A DNA stretch of 64,000 nucleotides. Source: Stereum hirsutum FP-91666 SS1 (taxonomy: Eukaryota > Basidiomycota > Agaricomycetes > Russulales > Stereaceae). Of the stretch, positions 27,814 to 39,427 are shown in pieces. The notes beneath the pieces are model-generated. The model ran no database searches. It saw only the letters and a program-made list of their open reading frames with translations, and was not told the origin of the DNA. The stretch spans positions 2,083,428 through 2,147,427 of the forward strand of contig NW_006763135.1 of assembly GCF_000264905.1 (NCBI RefSeq), written 5' to 3'. A program made the position numbers and the translations under genes. Numbering within the stretch: the stretch's first letter is position 1; each line of letters starts with the position of its first letter.

Positions 27814-29694
27814 CTATCCCTCAGATGACCGCTTGTAGCCATACTTGGCAGCGAAAGCATCGAGCTCTTTGGGTCCCCGTGAGCCGTAAGGGTATGGCAC
27901 AGGCTTGGGACGTTGTCCGCTCTTGCCATCGATCCAGTGCAGGATGGGCGTGAAGATCTACACCCGCCAAGTCGTGTCAGTCACCTTACTCTGAAGGTAT
28001 TGACGACGCGACGAACCTTCCAAGCAACATCGAGCTCATCGTCACGAACAAAGTTGGAGTGATCACCCTTGAGGGCGTCGAGGATGAGGGCTTCGTATGC
28101 CTCTGGGATCTTCGTCTCGGTGAACCGTCTCTTGTAAGTCAGGTCCATCTCTGTCGGGAGCGCGCGGGTATAAAGTCCGGGAGTCTTGGTATTGAGTTTG
28201 AGGTAGACGGCTTCGGAGGGTTGGATGCGGAGGACGAGTTCGTTGCGGGAGATGTCTTTGAAGATGCCCTGGGTGACATCCTTGAACTGCATGCGAACCT
28301 CGACCTTCGCCTCGTTCAAGGCTGAACACGATGAGAATAAAATTTACATCGAGGATGATAGTCGGAAACAAAGATGAAACGTTCCTCAGCGCGTTGGTCC
28401 GGCAGAAATGTGTGAGAGCGGGTGAGAGTACGCACCCTTTCCAGCCTTGAGAATGAAAGGCACACCCTCCCACCGTGGGTTGTGAATCCAGAGCGTGGTG
28501 GCAGCGAACGTAGGGCATACGGAGTTGTGCGGGACCGTGTCGTCGTCGAGGTATCCGGGCTTGCCGTTGGCGGCGACATATTGGCCCAAAAGCGTATCCG
28601 AACGCTCGATTGGCGGGATCGCGCGGAGAACTTTGACCTGCGGCCGGTGAGAACGGTGTACACGCATGAGAGGGACTGAGATGCTCACCTTCTCGTCACG
28701 AATGTCCTCTGCAGAGAAGGAGACAGGTCGCTCCATAGTCAAGATACTCAAAACCTGCAAAAGATCTGGAATGTTTCCGTTCACGAACCTGCCGTTGGGA
28801 TTGGCGATAGACACTCACGGTTCTGCAAGACATCACGGATCATACCAAACTCATCGAAGTAACCACCACGACCTTCTGTTCCGAAAGGCTCCTTGAACGT
28901 GATCTGGACGTTGCTGACGGAGTTCTTGTCCCAAGCAGCACCCATAGCCACATTAGCGAAACGGAGGACGAGCAAGTTCTTGACCATCTCCTTCCCAAGG
29001 TAGTGATCGATACGGAACGTCTCATCCTCGGTCCAGTGCTCCTTGAGTGCGCTGAGAAGCTCTCTGCACGACTCGAGGTCCTTTCCGAAAGGCTTCTCGA
29101 CGATGATGCGGTTGATGCCCTTCTTGCTATAACAGTTTTTCTTGCAGTGAGCAGCGACGGGGATGAAGACGGATGGTGGGAGTGCGAGGTAGAAGAGACG
29201 ATGGCGCTCCTCTCCTTCGTAGCCAGACTCGATCTGCGCGATGTGCTTCTCGAGATTTTGGAAAGATGCATCGTCCTCGTAACCACCGGAGACGTAGGTG
29301 CTGAGTTTCTTGAATTCGTCTATCTTCTTGGAGATCTCCTCGTTGTTGTCTGCGTTCTTGATGTACGATGTTGCGCGTTTGTGGAATTCTGCCTCGTCCA
29401 TCTTTGTGCGCGCATAGCCTACTATTTTGACGTCTCTTGGGAGGAAACCATCGCGATAGAGACCGAATAGAGCCGGGAAAGTCTATATAGTTTTCAGATA
29501 AGCATAAGAATTACCTCTGCATAGTACATCGCATCGAACCTTTTTCTTTGCGAGATCGCCGGAGGCACCGAACACTGCAGAGAGTGGTGAGCGGGATAAA
29601 GATGACGGAATAGGGGAACTTGCGCACCGATGATGACCGTGTTATCCTTGAGTTCATGATTCTCGCTTTGCATCGATGGGATAACGCCAGCCAT
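27814..29694 (-). CDS. ZWF1: Glucose-6-phosphate 1-dehydrogenase
   Basis: First enzyme of the oxidative pentose phosphate pathway: oxidises glucose 6-phosphate to 6-phosphogluconolactone and makes NADPH in the cytosol. Seven exons: 29694-29628, 29574-29540, 29482-28819, 28765-28689, 28637-28436, 28321-28017, 27957-27814 (497 aa, normal length). The nucleotide motif [12 protein letters not shown] is assembled from two small exons. The catalytic signature RIDHYLGKE is at 191-199, with His194-Tyr195 beside the substrate. EKPFGKDL and the C-terminal [23 protein letters not shown] are conserved. It ends [10 protein letters not shown]. All family motifs are present and nothing is truncated. It is divergent from THOC5 across about 225 bp. 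Confidence 0.97.
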
Positions 29695-29919
29695 GATTCA
29701 GATAGAGGGATATAGAGAGAAATAAGAGAAGAAATAAGTATGTCGGTGGGTGGTCTGCGGGAGAGGGTGGATGGGTCTACGCAACTCTCTTATTTAGCTG
29801 ACTGACGAAGGTCCCACTCTCATCCACCGCTCGGCCGACCGCCCGGGCCGGACGCATCAGTGGTGACGATTGGTCAATGCGCGCTTGCTGCCTCTCTTCT
29901 CCCGACAAGGACAGTTCCA

Positions 29920-30800
29920 ATGGCCAACGACCAGAGTGCTCTCCCACCCTGCCCGGACGATGCCCTCCACGACCTCAGAGAGCTCGTATCTATCACACCG
30001 TCTACGAAAGATGCCTCAGACGTGCACATACGCGCAGGCGCACTCTTCGCCCGCCTCAAAGCGCTCAACCGAGCGGCGAACAGCGCCACACGCAACCACA
30101 AGCAGGCCACCGCGGACGCTCGCCATGACATGGACCAGACCCACTTGGGTCTCCAGAACTTGCAATACGAGAAACGACACCTGGAACGTGAGATCGAGAA
30201 ATGTCGACAATTCGCGTACGCCCATTCGCTCGTTCTCTCGCTTTCTGACCCTCTGTGTCTCACGAATCTTCCCTCGCCACAGTTCGATTTACCAGGACAT
30301 CCCCATGTATACCATTGACGAATTCGTGGTTCGGGCACCACCCGAGGCCCATTCGCAGGACGTGATGTCTAATCATCACCAGCTGATGCTGAACAGACTC
30401 AGCTTTGAGCTCGTTGAACGCCAGAGGTCAGTCTCACCAGCAACGTGCCCGAATGGGCGTTCACGTTATTCATGTGCGATTCTCACCGTCGTCCGCTCCG
30501 CTCGCTCCCATTAGGTTAGACCGTAGAGTGAAGGAACTCACACAGCAGAAAGAAGAGCTCCTGAAAGAGAGCAAGGCCAATGCCGCCACCGCAGACAGCG
30601 TGAAGGCACAGATCGACTTGCTCGTCAAGGTACGTACAGTCATTTCCTCGGTCGGTGTGGCGTAGCGTCACACGCTTACCGCGTTTTGGCCTTGTTCTAT
30701 ACGACAGTCCGCTATGGATATCCGGAAAAAGGTCGATGAACTCATCCCGTCCACCCCGATGGAATCCTCACCTTCAACACCTGCGGGTTCGCAAAGTTGA
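29920..30800 (+). CDS. THOC5: THO complex subunit 5 homologue (short form)
   Basis: THO/TREX component that couples transcription to mRNA export in the nucleus. Exons 29920-30215, 30283-30426, 30515-30629, 30708-30800 (215 aa). The hallmark region is present: NLQYEKRHLEREIEKCRQFASIYQDIPMYTIDEF, then HHQLMLNRLSFELVERQRLDRRVKELTQQKEELLKES, a predicted coiled coil. It stops there, so only the N-terminal coiled-coil part of the animal protein (~680 aa) is encoded; short forms like this are typical of fungi. The tail is a Ser/Pro stretch. Introns of 67-88 nt have standard sites. Confidence 0.85.
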
Positions 30801-31317
30801 TCAGGGCTTTTTGTATTGTACATTGAAATAACTTATCAGCTTCATCTTCTCGATTGCGCCTTTCCCCCCACTTGATCGCTTGTAACATCATAAAAAGCAT
30901 GCTATTCCACACGACACGGTCGCCCATTATATGAGTACATAGAGGAGAAAACTCGGCGATACCGATCATAACTAAACAGAGATGAAAGAGACGATGCGAA
31001 ACATGGGGTAGAGGGTGGTTGATCAAGCTACGGGTGATATGCAGGAAGCCAATGAGATTTACATACAAGCAGAAAACATGTGTCCAAATAACAGAGAGAA
31101 CGGGAGAGCGAGATGAGGGGATCAGGAAGGGGAGAGAAGGCTGAGGGGACAGTATGAACGCCTCCCGAGGGGTGTGGATTCTATATAATTACAGTGAGAA
31201 CGGTTGGATCAGGTAGATGGGGGCTTAGGAAATGCAAGGATGGGGCGAAACTAACAAAGGATGTGAGATCGTGAGCAGACGTGACGGGTCAGAGATTAGA
31301 GGAACGAGAGTCAGCGG
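30801..31317. other. Convergent 3' region between THOC5 and UBC8
   Basis: About 520 bp of 3' untranslated sequence for both genes. No further feature recognised. Confidence 0.5.
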
Positions 31318-32331
31318 TCATGCCTCCATCTCATCCCCGCTGATGCTCCCAATGTCACTCATCTCCGCGTCTGGCTCCTCTTCCTCACCACCAGCAGCAT
31401 TATCCGCAGCCTCCTTCGTAGCAAACCGCTGCACATACTCTAGAGCGCAGCAGGAAAATACGCCAGAGAACGATGAGAACACTCTGAACAGACATAAGGT
31501 GCGGGACGGCGGCTTACCTTTCACCTTGGCATCGTACTCCTTCGGATGGCGCATAAGCAGAGCTGCCGCCTCACCGTTCAGAGGGTCATTCGGGTTTGGG
31601 TACCGCAGCAGTTGAGGAAGGAAAGTCTCGAAGATGTTCATCATATCTAGGTTTAATGATCAAACCAAGGAGAGGGATAAGTCGAAACGTCCAGGGTCTT
31701 CTGCGTGGGAAGGGGTGAGAGATGATGACTCCGTTCGTACCAAACATAGGCGACCACGTCTGATTGATAACGTCGAGGCAGACAGAGCCGCTCCTGCAAG
31801 GGTACGAAATACAGTCGTAGATCGTCAGACATTGACCACGCGGGAGAGTGCGGAGTAGGAGTGAGCGTACAGTTCGTCGATGTTAGGATGAAAGATCTTG
31901 TTCATGAATCCGATGCTGGGTGACTTGAACGGGTACTGGTCTGGGAGCTCGACGTGGATCTTCCAGACACCACCAGCGAAGGGAGCTGCGATAACAATGA
32001 AGTGGTGTGATTGCGTGCGGTGATTAGCTCGTGCTCGTGCTCGTGCGATGGCGTTCACAACGCGGGACGTACTCTCTGGGGGTCCATAGAAGCGAACGTA
32101 GAACTCCTGCATATTGTCATTGACCAAGCTGACCTCCAGATCAGACATCATCCTAGAGCAGAAAAAGAGCATTCATGATCAGCATACGAAGCGTGGTGGA
32201 GGTGCGTGAGTGGCCGACCGCACTTACATCTTCATGACATCGGTTTCGATGCGGCGTTTGGGGTTAGCGCTGTAGAGACGACGACAGCATTATCAGGATC
32301 TGTTCCAAAGCAGCAGATGAAAGGGCGACAT
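31318..32331 (-). CDS. UBC8: E2 ubiquitin-conjugating enzyme of the UBC8/UBE2H family; first exon uncertain
   Basis: E2 that works with the GID/CTLH ligase, known in yeast for degrading gluconeogenic enzymes. Exons: 32331-32327 (proposed), 32269-32228, 32152-32073, 31985-31871, 31793-31741, 31646-31518, 31439-31318 (181 aa). The body matches UBE2H closely: [58 protein letters not shown] (catalytic Cys in SVCLD), [34 protein letters not shown], then the acidic tail [12 protein letters not shown]. The first codons are the problem. Joining ATGTC at 32331-32327 to the second exon gives [12 protein letters not shown], the expected start, with a 57-nt intron, but the donor would read GCCCTT instead of GT. 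Confidence 0.85.
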
Positions 32332-32768
32332 ATCATCGTAGGGTTTCGTTGGGGTATGTAGGCGAGGCAGGCGGACTGAGTTCGAAGCGAGGTGGTGGTA
32401 GGGGCAAGGGTGATGTAGCGAGCAGCTACAGCACCAGTAGTGCTAGCGTTTCAACCCGGGCTGTGTAATCTAATCTTATCACGGAAGTATCCTCTGCCAT
32501 GATTCCGAGGTTTCCGATCGCACGTTATTGTTTCTCCACGTTACAGGGGCCACATTTGGGCCACAACCAATTTCTGCTGTCTGAAAGAGCCAGAATACAT
32601 AACACAAGACCCGTCGACCATAAAACAACAACCAGTGCATTTTAACGTGTGCCTACGTATACATTAGTTTCGATACCTGACATCCACCCGTTCAGGTCCA
32701 GCCATCGCTTTATTGACGAACCTGTCGCCATTCCGGCTTCGATGCCTCTCAACGACGATACTAGGTCC
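32332..32768. other. Upstream region of UBC8 and 3' region of the small membrane-protein gene
   Basis: About 440 bp. It must contain the UBC8 promoter and possibly a 5' untranslated exon. No other feature recognised. Confidence 0.4.
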
Positions 32769-33608
32769 TTAATAATACGACCACTCCTCCACGACACAGT
32801 ACGCATCATTCGGAGAACAAGGCCACGACCTTCCCCGACTATTACTATACCCATCCTGACGCGGCGGGTTGGCAGCAGCCATGTCCCCGCCCGCATAGTC
32901 ATTCTTCCCCAACGCTCGCCACGCCATCAACATCGCTGCAAAGCCACCCACCCACATACGCCAGCCCACGGAAGCACAAGAACGAAGTTAGCGATGATGT
33001 AATTTTGATCATTGCAGAGGCGCTGAAAGGGAGGTAGATGGGTGAAGGTTGAACGCTCACCGAAAAACAAAAACCCAAACGCGGCGATGAGCGTCAACTC
33101 TTCCTGCCGCTGGTCGAGCAAGTCCCCGCTCCTCCGATGATGTGCTATGATACTAAAGTTCAAAGTAAAAGCGTCAGCCGGCCGGCGGGTAACGGTGATG
33201 CAGACGACAAAGTATAGACAGTGTGATGTGGTAATGGGCGTGATATGAGCCGATTGCGCAATGGGGTACCTGTGGGCGTGTGAAGAGAACGAGGATGGGA
33301 TGGGATCAAAGAATGGAGAGAAAGCAACTCACAAGACCATCAGGGAGGCGATGGCCAGGAAGGCCACGGAGGTTTGCGTGAGGGTGAAGGAAACTGCGCG
33401 CCCGGCGAATGACGAGGACGAGACAAAGGACACGATAAGGGAAGCAACGTTGTTTTAATTCTCAGTGTTCATATTCACGCGTTTACGCTCACGTTCGAGG
33501 CGGAGAGAGTTGAGAGGAGGGGGGAATGATCCGGTGCGATAGAGAACAATGGTGAGAGGTACAGTAGGATTAGGGACACGTACGCATGCTATGAGGAATC
33601 AGCTTCAT
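32769..33608 (-). CDS. Small membrane protein, tentative multi-exon model
   Basis: I do not recognise the family. Proposed exons from Met at 33608: 33608-33584, 33393-33333, 33152-33061, 32935-32769 (114 aa). Two hydrophobic helices are predicted: SFTLTQTSVAFLAIASLMVF and LTLIAAFGFLFFAMLMAW, separated by the charged loop HHRRSGDLLDQRQEELT. The tail is polar (GGDMAAANPPRQDGYSNSRG) and ends VVEEWSYY. The frame closes only with introns of 190, 180 and 125 nt, longer than usual here, so a small exon may be missing. Upstream codons reading RLFFPEAGGAAFSGW are in frame and could belong to it. It lies just downstream of two MARVEL-type genes on the same strand. Confidence 0.45.
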
Positions 33609-34224
33609 GAGAGTCCATCCGGAGAATGCAGCGCCGCCCGCTTCAGGAAAGAACAACCTCTAAAGTTCAGCTCCTGGGATCACGGAAGAAGGACAAGGCG
33701 GCAAGTTGGAAAATTTTACCTAGGACGAGTGATTGCGCGAGACGCTCACGGAACAAGGTCATCTGAAAGACGGGATAATACTCAAAAGACAGAAGAGGGT
33801 AAGAAGAGTAGTGTGGGTTTGGGGGTTCAGCAGTGAAGAGCGCGGAATTCTGGGAGACTTTGCTTTATCAAGCCCATCTGGCCATGAAGCAAAAGGCCAG
33901 GTAGACATGAGGCAAACACGCGTCTTGTGACGCAAAGATATTATAATAGGGCGGGCAGGATAACGTGCGTTTGGCTTTGGAATTAGATGTGATCATTCCA
34001 TGGTGTGTCAGCCTACGAACAGAGATCCACGACTTCGGCATGCTGCTGCAGCTGGTCTGTCAGCGCAGCCGCGGTCACGGTTTCATAATCCAAGAAAAAA
34101 CGCAGAACGCACAGTGTATGAGGCTTTTGTACATTTGAGGGAACGCAAAGTCCGAGAGAGATGGATGAGAATGAAAATACAAACAGAGAAGGCCCAGCTC
34201 TATACCACCTGACTGAAAAAGCGC
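33609..34224. other. Intergenic region upstream of the small membrane-protein gene
   Basis: About 615 bp. It may contain a missing first exon of the gene to its left (in-frame codons at about 33659-33609). Otherwise nothing recognised. Confidence 0.4.
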
Positions 34225-35401
34225 CTAATATTGGGAGCTCTGGACAGTACCAGGAATCTGTTGCACCGTCGCAGGAGCGCCATTCACTCCAGGCTGAATG
34301 ACCAAGCTGTGTCCTGGCATCTGCTGTACGACTTGGCCATTGATGTTGTATGGGTAGCCCTGCACTTGCTGTGGTGCGTACTGCGGGTATGCTCCGTTGG
34401 CTTGAGGGAATCCTTGGTATTCGTGGAACCATGGTAGTTCGTTGATGTCTTCGCTCCATGCATAGGCACGTCCTAGTCCTCGGGCCTTGTTCGCCAGAGT
34501 GATGACGAAGAGGAATGTAAGAAGGACTAGAAGCAATGATCAGCCAGTCAAACAGCCAGTGGAAGGAGCCGGTAAGCATGAATGCAAAGAACGTACTGAG
34601 ACAGAACATTGCCCATGAAAATGCTTCGATGACCTTGGACTCATAGCAGTATTGCTGAGCATTGACTGTGCAGAAGAAGGTATCATCAGAGTGTATGTGG
34701 CGTTACTGAAGCGAGATCTACGCACATGTTCCACCGTTCTTAGCCTGTGTGGTCTGGCCTGACAAAGCAAAGCATTCTATGGGACCGATTACATCCCTAT
34801 ACCACAAGCATGGAACGGAGATGAGTGTGAACAATCATAGCTTGTAATGAAGTACGCACGATTGCCACGTGGCCAGAGCTTTCATGCACGGTCGTCAGCG
34901 AATACCAGCAGCGGGAGGAAGAAACATGAAGAAAGACTCACTCAGCCAAAGAATACCCAAGAGAAGGAATATAAACGCTTCAATCCGTGGTTGTGAATGT
35001 ATAACCCTGCGAAACACATCTCCGCTCAGAACGAAAGACGAATGGGCCACAACCGATCGAAGTCACTCACAGCAGAATGAGCACGAATATCGTGACAGAC
35101 GGGCACACAAGAGAGTATATCGTAAAGTCATCTGAGCGAATGATGCGATAAGTTGTCTCGTGAGGACCATGGGGAGTATACGATAACACGAAGTGAATGA
35201 GCGCACGATGCAGATTGGGAAGGAACACGCTCGCGAGCTGGGCCGCGATTCCTAGGACTGTTCCCGTAAGCGCAAACAATGCGACTGCAATAAGTATGTC
35301 CGGTCAGCCTCCATGTCTTCCATATTGCAAGATCGAGATGAGAGCTCTAGGGCTTGCTCACTGTAAGTGTAAAGCCGGATGTTTCTGAACAGAAGGGTCA
35401 T
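34225..35401 (-). CDS. MARVEL-domain membrane protein 1
   Basis: Four-helix membrane protein of the fungal MARVEL type, with an unknown role probably in membrane organisation. Exons 35401-35362, 35284-35071, 35006-34942, 34878-34860, 34796-34726, 34665-34597, 34526-34225 (259 aa). Helices: IALFALTGTVLGIAAQLAS, YSLVCPSVTIFVLILL, FIFLLLGILWLTLATW and, split by an intron, IEAFSWAMFCLILLTFLFVITL. Between helices 3 and 4 is a loop with two Cys (IECFALSGQ, QQYCYESK) before helix 4, as in other members. The C-terminus is cytosolic and rich in Gln/Pro/Tyr (GFPQANGAYPQYAPQQ). One exon is 19 nt. Its paralogue lies next to it on the same strand. Confidence 0.75.
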
Positions 35402-36283
35402 GATTGTGGGTGGCACAGGGGTACAAAGCAAGACAGTGAACTTCAAGGAGACGCAGCAGCACTGGTGAGACGGTGGAATGGATAAAAATTGGTCGTGAGG
35501 TTTAATAAGAGCGTGAAGTCGTAAACAAGCGTCAGCAAAGCAATGAGGCTGGCGTGCAAGCCGAGGGCAAGGAGCACTTGCCCGAAGAGCCGCCAACTTT
35601 GTTCAAGTTTCAACCGTCACAGGGTGGTCACCATTCCGTCACGATGTGACCGACGTCGAACGGGGGATGTTTGGATGATGTCGATGAGGTTGACTATATT
35701 TATATTTATTACTGAGGTGATATCTGGGACTCACACAGAACAGGAATGAGACCGAGGGGTGGTCGCGGTGGAGTGGTCCAACCAGACGTGAAAGGGAAGC
35801 GGATCCAACCTCTAGTTTCTTCCGGAGTCTCCTCAGAAAGCTTCCACACTTCGGAACCAAACTGGTACACACCCGCCAAATCTATACAACTGCCTCATCA
35901 TTCGTAACCTTCAAATAAGGCTAGCGTAATAGGGAAGCGTATACAGGTCTAATGCAGGTTACAAAGGAGCAGGCAGCTACAAATAATCACCATCGTGACA
36001 GGGTAAGTACGTGTACAGTAGCGCAGCTATAGCTAGGTTTAGGTATCGCAGGTTAGACGTTAAAAGTCGTAAAACGAGCGACAAGGATAAATGAACGATG
36101 GGATACATAAGAGATAATAGCACAAACAGAGCCCATCTCGAGAATCAAAAGAGCCTCGAGTACCCAGAAAAATAACATTAAAAAAATACCCATCGTCAAT
36201 GCCCTTCATAATAAAAAAGCGTACACCATCCCATCGTCAAGATGGACGTTCATCTTGTTCTTGTGTTTCGCAGCGAGAGGCGA
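35402..36283. other. Intergenic region between the two MARVEL-type genes
   Basis: About 880 bp with AT-rich stretches near 36100-36230. Open frames here have no splice or domain support. No RNA gene seen. Confidence 0.5.
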
Positions 36284-37625
36284 TCATCTTCTAGGCGAAA
36301 CATCGCGGCGCCAATAATCCGCATCCTGCTTCGTCCTCGACCGACTACTGTCCCCCCTCTGCACTCGATCCCTCCCAGACCGACCACTGTCTCCCCTCTG
36401 CACCCGATCCCTCCCACGATCCTGACTCCGCTCACTAGGTCTCCTCGCCGCCGACGAAGGCTGCTGCTGCTGCTGTTGCTGCTGCTGTTTCGCCTTATCC
36501 ATATAAACATAGTACACAGGAGCGTCCGAGTTCTCCCGCTTATGAGTCGGCCTCGTCGTAGCCTTCTCCGTCGTCGTCCTGCGTGAATTGGACGGCATGA
36601 TCGCAGCGGAAGGTTTCGTGACGGAGCGCTGACGGGATGTGACGGGAGCGGGAAGTCTCCCGCTGGCGGTGCGTTTGGGTTGGGACGAGGCGAACCAGTT
36701 GACGCCGGTGACGGGAACGAGCCAGATCTGACGGGTGCCTTTGAAGTAATGCCTCAAGGCGAGTCCGAAGAGGAGGAGCCCAAAGCCCCAGACTGTTGTG
36801 AAGTGATGTGACGGAGAGGGTTAGGGATGTTCTGATGTGAAAGCAAAGTGAGGGCTGCGTACTTAAAACCACGTTGAACAAGGCAAACGCCTCGAGGACT
36901 CGGTATTGGGCGTGATATGTCTCGGTTGTAACTATAGAAAATGAGACTCCCGCTCCCGCTGAAAATTTTGGAGATGAGACTTACATCCGGGAACATCGAC
37001 GGGGGTGTCCGTATCCGAAACAAAACATTCTACATCCGCGTCCTCAGAGTCGGAGGATGCGAGGAAGGCCCCAAGAGCTGTACTTTCCACATGAATAACA
37101 ATCGGAGCGGTGATGGTGGTAATAGACTCACCGAGCCAGAAAGTGCCTGCGAGGCCCAAACAGGCCAATTCCAGTCTCGTGGAAACGGGATTCATGTTCT
37201 TCCGGATACTGAACATCAAGCTACAAACACAAGTTTTAGCCTTTGTATACGCTTTGAAGAAGCGTCAGGAACACTGACACCGTGAATATGACCACGAGAC
37301 TGGCACACGACACGAAGATCGCAAAAGGGACGAAACGAGCTGTGATAGGCCACAATTCAGTCGGGACCGTCGGGGGCTCTGCTACAGCTTTACTCACTGA
37401 GATCGGAGGCGCTCAAGATAGCCTGGAAGTGCGCCGCGATAGCCAAGCAAACGATGCTCCACAACAAAACAAGGACTAGAAAACAGACAAACAGACCGAC
37501 CGACCAACTCATGAGCACAGCACTTTTGACAAACAACAGCGACGATCTTACTCACCGTATACGCAAGCTCTGACGAGCAAGAAGGGCGATGGGATAGAAC
37601 GGAACATAGCGAAAAAGTTCTGCAT
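36284..37625 (-). CDS. MARVEL-domain membrane protein 2 with polyglutamine tail
   Basis: Paralogue of the neighbouring MARVEL gene. Exons 37625-37556, 37475-37398, 37339-37279, 37220-37132, 37077-36985, 36931-36863, 36792-36284 (322 aa). Helices: VLVLLWSIVCLAIAAHFQAIL, VPFAIFVSCASLVVIFTVLM, STRLELACLGLAGTFWLALGAFLAS and FALFNVVLIWGFGLLLFGLAL. The loop before helix 4 carries the acidic Cys motif VECFVSDTDTP, typical of the family. The cytosolic tail starts WLVPVTGVNW and has a run of nine Gln followed by Arg/Ser-Asp-Arg repeats. The third intron donor is best at 37278 (GTCAGT); using the GT two bases earlier would break the frame. Two ATGs at the start are in frame; 37625 is the first. Confidence 0.75.
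36456..36490 (-). repeat. CAG-type repeat encoding polyglutamine
   Basis: CTG/TTG units on the plus strand encode nine consecutive Gln codons in the last exon of MARVEL protein 2. Confidence 0.8.
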
Positions 37626-38804
37626 TCCGTGGAGGGGTGGGTTCTGCTGCCCCTTACCCCGCGCTTGAGACCTCATAACAGGATTCGAACGAGCGAGCGC
37701 GGGTCGTTATTCAAAGGCTATGAAGGTCGCTTGAATCGCGAGGCGGGCTGCAGGAGCGGGCGTGATGGGGGCGCAAGATGCGAGCCTCGAGCCTCGAGGA
37801 GGGCATGGGTAGCTGCAGTATTTATGCATTCCAGGGCCTCACCGGGGGAATCGGACCACAGTCGGGTTGAGGAATGCAGGATCTGGACAGGCCATGGGAG
37901 ACCGGACAACGTGGAGGGGGGCGAGTGACAAGAGAAAAAAAAGACAGCAAAGTGTTATGGCAAGAGTTGCCTCGAGGCTTGATGTTGTCGCAGATTCCCT
38001 AAAATACAGGGCATCGCCGAGACTCCGGAGGAAGTGTGTCTTCCAATGAGAACAGTCAGCTGTGGAGCTGTGGGATTGTTCATGCGACCAGCTCGTGTGC
38101 AGAGATACAGGTGTACTTACACACAGGGGCTTTAGATGAAAGCCTGTAGAAGCTGAAGAAGAGCTGAACGAGTGAAGGCGCGTAATGTACTGATGCTTAT
38201 CAAGCACGTTCATGGGCGATCTACGCCACACGGTGAAAAGCAAACCTTGCAGCTGGGTAGGATGACCACAGATGACCGTCAGCACACACAGTCGTACGCG
38301 GGAACCATCGAATCCTATCTATATTTGTCCGGATGATGCTCAGCTGTGCGGGTAGAAGATAGCATCGACAAGAATAAGCGTTGTGTACCCGCAATAGTAC
38401 AACGCCACACCAGACTAGCCGTGCGCCCGCAATCTTTGAGACACACAGATACCGGAGCCTGCGCGAGCTTGTGTCACCGATTACAGCGGGCTTACGACAC
38501 CCCAATAACAATGTACAGGTCATGCATTATAGAAGGAAGTGGTAGACATATTACAGTAAGAGAAGGCCATCGGTCCAGCAAGGCAAGGGCTAAAGCTAGT
38601 AAAGCATGTACAACTAATGGGAGAGAGGCTGGGATTCTAATAAGATACTATCATGAGACAGGTGGTGATACAGATGCGAATGTACAAGGGGTTCTGCTTT
38701 GGCTTTGACTTGGTACAAGCGACGGTGCGACGACGATAGGACTATGTGACAGAGAGCGAGGTTACGATGCAACGGACGAACTATAAATCTATACGACACG
38801 ACGA
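37626..38804. other. Intergenic region of 1.2 kb
   Basis: Lies between MARVEL gene 2 (starting at its left) and a small gene whose 3' end is at its right. Contains only short unsupported frames. I see no RNA gene, repeat or mobile element. Confidence 0.5.
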
Positions 38805-39427
38805 TCAGTTGCTCCTGATGAAGCGAGGAGCGGACTCCATGTCGTGGATAACATGCTCGCTTGGGGGAGGATTGTGCAGGGAGAGGAGGGAGGCGGTGTT
38901 GTCGCCAGTGCTTAAGACATTACGGATGGACTGTTCCGACATGTGACAGATCTGCAGGGAAGGGAAGGAGAAAGTGTGAGGAGCGGACGCAAGGGATTAG
39001 GTGATGAATCAGTGCTTACGCGACTGTAACCGCCGGGCTGCAGCGTATTACGAGCGCGAGCGATGATGTTGTGGATGGCATCGTACGAGTATCTTCTCCT
39101 GTGGGCGGCACAAGCGCTCAGTCAGTCATGGCGCCACTCCGAGACATCAAAACAAGAGACTCACAAGATACTGTCGAGCTCGCGGCGGGTACGGGGTATG
39201 AACACAATGTCTGCTCCTGTGAGATAGCGGGCCAAGGCCTGGTATGATGCACATTGAGCGGTGAGGGCTTCGTTCAACGAAGCATGCTCGACGTCCCAGC
39301 CACTGTGGCTTTCACTGCGGCGAAAACGGCGTTAGAAGGAATAGCGGGGACAATGGAGAGATGCCACGTACGTGACTTGAGAGTGGGCGATAGCTTCAGG
39401 AGTGTGAGGGGCCAAGAAGCGATCCAT
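38805..39427 (-). CDS. Small protein of unknown function
   Basis: Exons 39427-39372, 39314-39165, 39098-39020, 38951-38805 (143 aa). I do not recognise the family. It starts MDRFLAPHTPEAIAHSQ and continues GWDVEHASLNEALTAQCASYQALARYLTGADIVFIPRTRRELDSIL, then RRYSYDAIHNIIARARNTLQPGGYSR, and ends MESAPRFIRSN. It is helical and soluble, with no signal peptide. All four exons are open, have canonical sites (GTACGT, GTGAGT, GTAAGC donors) and close in frame, so I think the gene is real. It is divergent from PPN1 across about 960 bp. Confidence 0.6.
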
